From assembly GCA_009691645.1 (NCBI GenBank), contig SIAT01000117.1, positions 1 to 5,749 of the forward strand: a DNA stretch of 5,749 nucleotides, given 5' to 3'. Below the pieces are notes generated by a model, which ran no database searches, was not told the DNA's origin, and was given only the letters and a program-made list of their open reading frames with translations. How positions within the stretch are numbered: the stretch's first letter is position 1; every line of letters begins with the position of its first letter. This stretch comes from Pedosphaera sp. (GTDB lineage: Bacteria > Verrucomicrobiota > Verrucomicrobiia > Limisphaerales > SIAT01). Shown here one piece after another: positions 1-4,753 of this stretch. A program made the position numbers and the translations under genes.

Positions 1-568
1 CGTCCACCACTGGATAAGTCCGCGCGTCGCCGCGAGTGCAAAGTGTCGCCACCAGATGTCCACCCGCCGATCCGCCGAGCGCGCCAATCCGCTTCGGGTC
101 AATCCCCCATTCCTTCGCGCGCGACCGCGCCAAGCCGAGCGCGCGTTGCGCGTCCTGCAATGGGGGCGCGTGCTTTTCCAGGCCGGGCCGCTTCGGCACG
201 CGATACTTCAGCAGCAGGCCCGTCACACCGATCGAGTTCAACCATTCGCAGATCTCCGTTCCCTCGAGATCCCACGCCAAGATGTTGTATCCGCCGCCGG
301 GCACCACCAGCACCGCTGCGCCCGTCGCCTTCCCTTCCGGCGCGCGATGCACCGTGAGCGTCGGGCGCGACACGTTGCCGATCCGGGCCACTCGCTTGCC
401 GCCCACCAGATTGTCCGTCGGCTTCGTGAAATCACGCTCCTCTCCAATCTCCCCCTTCTCTCCCGGCACCCCTTTTGGCCACAGCTCAATGACCGGCAAC
501 GCAGCCGCCTCGGCGGATGCCACGACGAGCCATGAGGAAATCAGGAAGACGAAAAGAGGTAGGCGCAT
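1..568 (-). CDS. Secreted alpha/beta hydrolase (esterase/lipase-like), C-terminus cut by window edge
   Basis: An open frame runs from ATG at 568 to the left edge without a stop, giving the first 189 residues. Residues 1-19 form a classic Sec signal peptide: an Arg, a hydrophobic core (LPLFVFLISSWLVV), then A-S-A before the probable cut at 19/20. The mature part has the alpha/beta hydrolase layout: P90-G-G-G-Y94 at the oxyanion-hole position, then EGTEICEWLNSIGVTGLLLKY, and the nucleophile elbow G-G-S167-A-G-G-H, where Ser167 is the expected nucleophile. The catalytic Asp and His should lie beyond the window. This pattern matches secreted carbohydrate-esterase-like hydrolases (BD-FAE / acetylxylan-esterase type) common in Planctomycetota and Verrucomicrobiota. 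The substrate cannot be told from sequence; removal of acetyl or feruloyl groups from polysaccharides is a family-level guess. No Shine-Dalgarno sequence is seen before the ATG. The gene lies 174 bases downstream of a tRNA and is probably transcribed separately. Confidence 0.88.
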   Translation of the reverse strand, partial: MRLPLFVFLISSWLVVASAEAAALPVIELWPKGVPGEKGEIGEERDFTKPTDNLVGGKRVARIGNVSRPTLTVHRAPEGKATGAAVLVVPGGGYNILAWDLEGTEICEWLNSIGVTGLLLKYRVPKRPGLEKHAPPLQDAQRALGLARSRAKEWGIDPKRIGALGGSAGGHLVATLCTRGDARTYPVVD

Positions 569-700
569 TTGGATGGCGCCAAAGAAACATATCCGGCTGC
601 GGCAGAGAAGAACGAAATCGTTCACCGCGTCCTTGAAGTTCGGCAAAACTCAATGTCATCGACTTTTTCTTTTAGAAACGAAGAGGCGACGATGGAAGTT

Positions 701-726
701 CTCCCGTTGTGTTAGTTCAACGGGAG
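701..726 (-). terminator. Perfect 9-bp hairpin just downstream of tRNA-Ala
   Basis: CTCCCGTTG at 701-709 and CAACGGGAG at 718-726 are exact reverse complements around an 8-base loop. On the minus strand the hairpin begins 17 bases after the tRNA CCA end. No T-run follows on either strand (AACTTCC on the minus side), so it is not a textbook intrinsic terminator. It may help end transcription, or mark or protect the 3' end of the tRNA precursor. Confidence 0.45.
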
Positions 727-742
727 GCTTTGAAGGAAAGGT

Positions 743-818
743 TGGTGGAGCCGACAAGATTCGAACTTGCGACCCCCACAATGCCATTGTGGTGCTCTAC
801 CAACTGAGCTACGACCCC
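743..818 (-). tRNA. tRNA-Ala (anticodon GGC)
   Basis: A complete 76-base cloverleaf can be folded by eye on the minus strand. The 7-bp acceptor stem pairs GGGGTCG with CGGCTCC. The D arm pairs GCTC with GAGC. The anticodon stem pairs CCACA with TGTGG around the loop ATGGCAT, which puts U33 before anticodon GGC (reads GCC and GCU). A 5-base variable loop and a T arm with loop TTCGAAT follow, then A73 and an encoded CCA. The acceptor stem holds G3-U70, the main identity element recognised by alanyl-tRNA synthetase, which independently supports the Ala call. It stands alone between sufT and the hydrolase gene, with its own promoter upstream. Confidence 0.97.
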
Positions 819-834
819 AACCAAAAGCGGGCTG

Positions 835-862
835 AATCTAGTGAGACGCGCCGGATAGTCAA
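835..862 (-). promoter_or_regulatory. Sigma70-type promoter for tRNA-Ala
   Basis: On the minus strand TTGACT (862-857) and TAGATT (840-835) are separated by 16 bases. The -35 box matches five of six consensus bases, and the -10 box has the key T, A and final T. A start about seven bases on would lie around 828, roughly ten bases before the mature tRNA 5' end at 818. That fits a short leader removed by RNase P. Confidence 0.65.
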
Positions 863-908
863 ACGGTTTTTGCAACGAGTTGGGAAGATCCGTGAAAATG
901 TCTCGGCG

Positions 909-937
909 AAAAAAACCTCACCGCACCGCGCGCGACG
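909..937 (-). terminator. Weak intrinsic terminator candidate after sufT
   Basis: On the minus strand, four bases after the sufT stop, CGTCGC can pair with GCGGTG around a 7-base loop. This is 6 bp including two G-U pairs. AGG and a run of seven T's (915-909) follow. The T-run and the position are right, but the stem is poor, so the call is tentative. Confidence 0.35.
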
Positions 938-940
938 ACT

Positions 941-1489
941 TCATCCCAACCCCAACACCTTGCGTCCCTCCGCCGTGATCATTGACTGATGCCACGGCGG
1001 ATCCCAGACGACCTCGACGCTCGCCTCGTCGATACCATCGAGAGTGAGAATCTTCTGCTGAGCGTCACCGGCGATGGCTGGGCCCATCCCGCAACCCGGC
1101 GCAGTGAGCGTCATCTTTACCTGCACACGGTTGCCACCTGCGGGAATCGGCTCAACAACGAGATCATAAATCAAACCGAGATCCACGATGTTCACCGGAA
1201 TCTCCGGATCGTAACAGGTCTTGAGCACGGTCCAAATCTGCTCCTCTGAAACAGGACCGGCGGCAGCGAGAGAAGTGGTCGCCGTTTCGACGGACATCTC
1301 CAAACCGAGCGCGTCGGCATCTTGCGCGGTGATGCGATAAAGGCCGCCGAGCGCGTGAACGGTGAAATTGCCGCCGAGCGTTTGCAGAATGTGCGCCTCG
1401 GTGCCGACCGGAAGCGTCACGGTGGTGCCGGCCGGAATCTGCACCGCGGTGCAGTCACGCTTCAGCCCTCTTGATCCCGTCTGTTCCAT
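941..1489 (-). CDS. sufT: Fe-S cluster assembly protein SufT (DUF59/MIP18 family)
   Basis: This 182-residue protein matches the SufT type, in which a short N-terminal region precedes a DUF59 (MIP18-like) domain. The N-terminal part shows the SufT-like pattern IPAGTTVTLPVG (18-29), QTLGGNFTV (36-44) and DADALG (57-62). The DUF59 domain covers about residues 80-165, with DPEIPVNIVDLGLIYDL at 94-110 and the signature TAPGCGMGPAIA at 129-140 carrying the invariant Cys133. VWDPPWHQSMIT near the C-terminus is also typical. SufT-family proteins act in the cytoplasm in maturation or transfer of Fe-S clusters to target proteins, particularly when demand is high; the exact biochemistry is not settled. 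The ATG at 1489 starts the conserved N-terminus, with only a weak AGG at a usable distance. No other suf gene is in the window, so this looks like a stand-alone copy. A tRNA gene lies downstream. Confidence 0.92.
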   Translation of the reverse strand: MEQTGSRGLKRDCTAVQIPAGTTVTLPVGTEAHILQTLGGNFTVHALGGLYRITAQDADALGLEMSVETATTSLAAAGPVSEEQIWTVLKTCYDPEIPVNIVDLGLIYDLVVEPIPAGGNRVQVKMTLTAPGCGMGPAIAGDAQQKILTLDGIDEASVEVVWDPPWHQSMITAEGRKVLGLG

Positions 1490-1495
1490 GAAGGA

Positions 1496-1525
1496 AACCT
1501 AACCGAGCAGAGGCCGACTTGGCAA
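1496..1525 (-). promoter_or_regulatory. Possible sufT promoter
   Basis: On the minus strand TTGCCA (1525-1520; five of six -35 consensus bases) and TAGGTT (1501-1496; key T, A and final T) are 18 bases apart. The -10 box ends only six bases before the sufT ATG, so a transcript from it would have essentially no leader. This is pattern matching only. Confidence 0.25.
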
Positions 1526-1590
1526 TGGCAGCGAGGGGAAATCGTTTGCGCGGGCGAGATGGCTCACTTCCCTCACCACCGCGGTGAACG

Positions 1591-3024
1591 TCAGGCAATG
1601 AGTTCTTTGACCACGTTTCCGTGAACGTCGGTCAACCGGAAATCGCGGCCGGCGGAACGGAAGGTGAGCTTCTCGTGGTCGAACCCCAGCAGACGCAACA
1701 GTGTGGCGTGGAGATCGTGCACGTGCATCCGCTTCTCGGCTGCACGGAATCCGAACTCGTCCGTGGCACCGTGCACGTAACCCCCGCGCACGCCGCCGCC
1801 GGCCAGCCACATCGTGAAGCCGTGATGGTTGTGGTCGCGCCCGTTGATCTTGCCGGCGTTGGAACCGGGCGTGGGCAACTCGACCGTCGGCGTGCGGCCG
1901 AATTCGCCGCCCCAAATCACGAGCGTCTCGTCGAGCAACCCGCGCTGTTTCAAATCTGAGAGCAGCGCGGCGATGGGCCGATCGCACTGGTTCGCGAGGT
2001 TGCGGTGGTTCACCGCGATGTCGTCGTGATTATCCCACGGCTGGCCGTCGCCGTGCCAGACCTGCACGAAACGTACGCCGCGCTCGATGAGCCGACGCGC
2101 GATGAGAATCTGGCGCCCCTGCGTTCCGTCGCCGTACATTTTGCGGACGTGCTCGGGCTCTTTGCTGATATCGAAAGCATCGGAGGCTTCCATCTGCATC
2201 CGATAAGCCAGCTCGAAGGACTCGATGCGCGACTCGAGCTGCGACTCGTTGCTGCGCTGCTGCGCGTGACGCGCGTTGATCTGCTTGAGTAAATCCAACT
2301 GACGGCGCTGGTCAGGCAGCGGCAGGCGCTTGTTCTCGATGTTCTCGATCAGCTTCTCCAGCCGCGTCTCGCGCGTGTTGATGTACGTACCCTGATAAAC
2401 ACCGGGCAGGAATCCGCACTGCCAGTTCTGTGATTCCTGGATCGGATAGCCGGGGCACATCGAGATGAAGCCGGGCAAATTCTGGTTCAGCGTCCCGAGT
2501 CCGTAATTGATCCACGAACCGAAGCTCGGACGGATCTGTCGCGCTTCGCCGCAGTTCATCAGCAGTAGTGACGGCTCGTGGTTTGGCACGTCGGCGTGCA
2601 TCGAGCGGATCACCGCGATGTCGTCGATGTGCTGCGCCACGTTCGAGAAAATCTCGCTCACCTCGATACCGCTCTTGCCGTATTTCTGGAACTTGAACGG
2701 CGAGGGAAAGGCCGCGCCGGTCTTGCGCTCGGTTTTGAGATTCTCCCCCGGAAGTAATTTGCCAGCGTACTTATCCAGCGCGGGCTTGGGATCGAACGTA
2801 TCCACGTGCGACGGCCCGCCATTCATGAACAGGTGGATCACGCGCTTGGCCTTGACCGGAAAATGCGGCAGCTTCGGAGTCAGCGGAGAGAGAGACGCGG
2901 CCGAGGCTGAATCCGGCTCGAGCAATCCGGCCATCCCGAGCGCGCCGAAACCCATCCCGCAGCGGTTCAGAAACTCGCGACGGGTCAACCCCAGATGTTC
3001 CGGATTGAACGCGTGATGGTTCAT
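1591..3024 (-). CDS. Tat-exported DUF1501 family protein
   Basis: This full-length 477-residue protein belongs to DUF1501, a family in the alkaline phosphatase/sulfatase-like fold group that is greatly expanded in Planctomycetota and Verrucomicrobiota. Residues 13-19 hold a twin-arginine export signal (LTRREFL, R15-R16). It is followed by a Gly/Ala/Leu-rich stretch and a likely cut after SASA near 42. Family landmarks are VIHLFMNGGPSHVDTFDPKP (62-81), PNHEPSLLLMNCG, WGGEFGRTP and GRDHNHHGFTMWLAGGGVRGG in the C-terminal half, then MHVHDLHATLLRLLG near the end. The His/Asp-rich motifs suggest a metal site, but no activity is established for most of the family. The ATG at 3024 is the only start that keeps the whole Tat signal. 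The gene lies 66 bases after rex. The usual partner, a DUF1549/DUF1553 cytochrome-like protein, is not beside it here. Confidence 0.93.
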   Translation of the reverse strand: MNHHAFNPEHLGLTRREFLNRCGMGFGALGMAGLLEPDSASAASLSPLTPKLPHFPVKAKRVIHLFMNGGPSHVDTFDPKPALDKYAGKLLPGENLKTERKTGAAFPSPFKFQKYGKSGIEVSEIFSNVAQHIDDIAVIRSMHADVPNHEPSLLLMNCGEARQIRPSFGSWINYGLGTLNQNLPGFISMCPGYPIQESQNWQCGFLPGVYQGTYINTRETRLEKLIENIENKRLPLPDQRRQLDLLKQINARHAQQRSNESQLESRIESFELAYRMQMEASDAFDISKEPEHVRKMYGDGTQGRQILIARRLIERGVRFVQVWHGDGQPWDNHDDIAVNHRNLANQCDRPIAALLSDLKQRGLLDETLVIWGGEFGRTPTVELPTPGSNAGKINGRDHNHHGFTMWLAGGGVRGGYVHGATDEFGFRAAEKRMHVHDLHATLLRLLGFDHEKLTFRSAGRDFRLTDVHGNVVKELIA

Positions 3025-3034
3025 GCTCGACGGC

Positions 3035-3063
3035 AGATTAACACGAGAGAGACGCGGGGTCAG
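3035..3063 (-). promoter_or_regulatory. Possible promoter of the DUF1501 gene
   Basis: In the 66-base gap after rex, the minus strand holds CTGACC (3063-3058; four of six -35 bases) and TAATCT (3040-3035; key T, A and final T) with an ideal 17-base spacer. The predicted start is only a few bases before the ATG at 3024. No Rex-type operator (TTGTGA followed by TCACAA) overlaps it. Weak evidence. Confidence 0.28.
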
Positions 3064-3090
3064 CGCGAAAATTCAGGAGACCGTAGATGT

Positions 3091-3750
3091 TCAGTGCTGG
3101 ACGAAGTAACTCAAGTTCTCCAACTCGATGGCGAGGTTGACGTTGTTGACCATCACGTCCTCCGGCACCTGCAATGTGATGGTCGAGAAGTTGAGGATGC
3201 CGGTGATGCCGGCGTCGATGAGCGTGTTCGCCACCGCCTGCGCCGCCTCGGGCGGCACCGTGAGTACAGCCATTTTGACGCCGTGCTTGCGGATGATCTC
3301 CGTCGTCTGATCCATCCCCAGCACCGGCGTGGCAAACCTGCGACTCTGTTTTTTCTGCGGGAACTGATCGAAAGCCGCGACGATCTCGAAACCTTCCTGT
3401 TGAAAGCCGCGATAGAAAAGCAGCGCCGAACCGAGATTGCCCACGCCGACGAGAATGACCGGCTGCAGCCGCGTGGTGCCGAGCACGTCGGAGACGAGCG
3501 TGACGAGTTGCTCCACGTCGTAGCCCAACCCGCGCGTGCCGAACTGGCCGAAGTAGGTGAGATCCTTGCGGAGCTGAGTGGATTTCACGCCCACCGCCGC
3601 CGCCAGCGCTTCGCTCGACACGGTGCGGATGCCGTTGGCTTTGAGCCGCTGCAGGCAGCGCAAATAAATCGAGAGGCGATAGATCGCCTTGCGCGGGATT
3701 TCGGGGCGGGAGCTTTTCTTCACGGTGAACGCAATTTTGACCGCCGCCAT
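3091..3750 (-). CDS. rex: Redox-sensing transcriptional repressor Rex
   Basis: The 219-residue protein is Rex, a cytoplasmic homodimer that binds DNA when NADH/NAD+ is low and lets go when NADH rises. Using the ATG at 3750, residues about 17-75 are the winged-helix domain (IPRKAIYRLSIYL, VSSEALAAAVGVKSTQLRKDL, YFGQFGTRGLGYDV). They are followed by a Rossmann domain with GVGNLG at 102-107 and the C-terminal helix VNLAIELENLSYF that swaps between subunits in known structures. An in-frame TTG at 3759, immediately after the upstream stop, would add three residues (MAA). ATG is preferred as the stronger codon, and the extra residues are not conserved. Either way the gene follows its neighbour so closely that coupled translation is likely. 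Two oddities: Asn205 stands where characterised Rex proteins carry the switch Asp, and Thr190 replaces the Pro of the usual NF-x-P motif. The targets cannot be seen here. Confidence 0.94.
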   Translation of the reverse strand: MAAVKIAFTVKKSSRPEIPRKAIYRLSIYLRCLQRLKANGIRTVSSEALAAAVGVKSTQLRKDLTYFGQFGTRGLGYDVEQLVTLVSDVLGTTRLQPVILVGVGNLGSALLFYRGFQQEGFEIVAAFDQFPQKKQSRRFATPVLGMDQTTEIIRKHGVKMAVLTVPPEAAQAVANTLIDAGITGILNFSTITLQVPEDVMVNNVNLAIELENLSYFVQH

Positions 3751-3759
3751 CGCAGCCAA

Positions 3760-4749
3760 TCAACTCACACGCGGCACGGGCAGATCGGTCATTAGCCGCA
3801 GACCGGGCGCGGTCTGCAACAACCGCGGCACGGAGTTGACCAGCACGGCGACAGTCGCGCGATCGCCATGCACGCCACCATGAATGACGGATTCCACCGG
3901 CGGATCGGCGGTGATCGTAACGGCGTCGCGCGGGTTCTCGGCATCGAGATACATCTGCAAATCGAGCGAAATCGGTTTCGCGTCCGCGCTCGCTTCGGCG
4001 CGGTGATGGATGCCGCAGGTAAGTCCTTTCGTCACGGTGATAAACTTCGTCTGGATATCGCGCGTCGCGATGACCGGCTCGCAGGTTTCCGTGATGGGAC
4101 CGATCTGCCAGCCGAGGCTGTGCGCCACGAGCGCGAGCGATTCGACGAGGCCGACGTGGCCGATCTTCCCTTCACGGAACAGCGCACGGAATTCGTCCGG
4201 TGCCAGGCCGCTGCCGATTTTCTTCTGCAACGGAAGCCGACGAAGCGAGGCGTTCACCACGCGCGTGATCTCGATCTTCTCCACCGCACGGCAGACGCCC
4301 GTGAGGCAGATGGCGAGCGTGTCCATCACGAAGCCAGGATTCACGCCGGTGCCGAGGACGCGCGCGTTGTGCTTGCGGCAGAGTTCGTCGAATGCCTTCG
4401 CGGCGGCGGCGGCTTTGAGTTGCGGGAAGATCAGTTCCTCGCACGAGGAAACCACGTTCACACCCGCGCGCACGATGGGCTCGAGTTGCGCCACGGCTTG
4501 CGGGAAACGCGAAACCGCGGTGTGCAGCACCACGTCCGGCCGGGCCACGCGCAGCAGTTCCTCGAACGTACCGTGCACTCGCGCGGTTTCAGGCAGCGCG
4601 ATGCCGGCGATGGCACCGAGCGGGCGCCCGATTTTTTTCGGGTCAATGTCCACGCCACCGACCAACTCGGCCCACGGCTTTTCGGCCACGAGACGGAGGC
4701 ACTCGACGCCGATGGAGCCGAGGCCGAATTGCGCGATGCGGACCTTCAC
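3760..4749 (-). CDS. NAD(P)-dependent dehydrogenase, DapB / 2,4-diaminopentanoate dehydrogenase / amine dehydrogenase-like
   Basis: This complete 329-residue protein has an N-terminal Rossmann fold with FGLGSIG (G9, G11, G14). Asp34 in GGVDID sits at the end of strand 2, which usually favours NAD over NADP. The order VVLHTAVSR (73-81), VNVVSSCEEL (97-106), GTGVNPGFVMDTL (133-145) and RVVNASLRRLPLQKKIGSG (163-181) is the pattern of the dihydrodipicolinate-reductase-like group. That group contains 2,4-diaminopentanoate dehydrogenase and the 'native amine dehydrogenases', which interconvert amines and ketones with NAD(P)H and ammonia. From memory, those enzymes have an essential Glu near the CEEL motif, and here E104-E105 are present. 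It is not ordinary DapB, because the lysine-pathway motifs are missing and it is longer. The true substrate is unknown. The start is GTG at 4749, four bases after the upstream stop, and the stop is 0-9 bases before rex, so all three genes are probably one transcript. Confidence 0.82.
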   Translation of the reverse strand: MKVRIAQFGLGSIGVECLRLVAEKPWAELVGGVDIDPKKIGRPLGAIAGIALPETARVHGTFEELLRVARPDVVLHTAVSRFPQAVAQLEPIVRAGVNVVSSCEELIFPQLKAAAAAKAFDELCRKHNARVLGTGVNPGFVMDTLAICLTGVCRAVEKIEITRVVNASLRRLPLQKKIGSGLAPDEFRALFREGKIGHVGLVESLALVAHSLGWQIGPITETCEPVIATRDIQTKFITVTKGLTCGIHHRAEASADAKPISLDLQMYLDAENPRDAVTITADPPVESVIHGGVHGDRATVAVLVNSVPRLLQTAPGLRLMTDLPVPRVS

Positions 4750-4753
4750 GGCG

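Noticed and set aside
568..583. Inverted repeat TTTGG/CCAAA just before the hydrolase ATG as a translation-control hairpin
   Set aside because: A 5-bp stem with three A-T pairs is too weak to support a regulatory claim.
743..818. tRNA gene as an integration (att) site of a genomic island
   Set aside because: No repeat of the tRNA 3' end, integrase or mobile gene is seen on either side within the window.
36..989. Long plus-strand open frame of 317 codons
   Set aside because: It runs antisense through the hydrolase, the tRNA and the end of sufT, and its product is low-complexity Arg/Ser/Pro-rich with no recognisable domain. It is a by-product of high GC.
1573..1587. Hairpin TCACC/GGTGA after the DUF1501 stop as a terminator
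   Set aside because: The stem is only 5 bp and no T-run follows, so it could easily be chance in GC-rich DNA.
3025..3090. Rex operator in the gap between rex and the DUF1501 gene
   Set aside because: No TTGTGA...TCACAA-like palindrome is present; only a GTGTTAATC fragment, which is too weak. The sufT upstream region lacks one as well.
2995..3795. Plus-strand open frame of 266 codons, Asp/Arg/His-rich
   Set aside because: It is antisense to rex, and its composition is that expected from the complement of GC-rich coding DNA.
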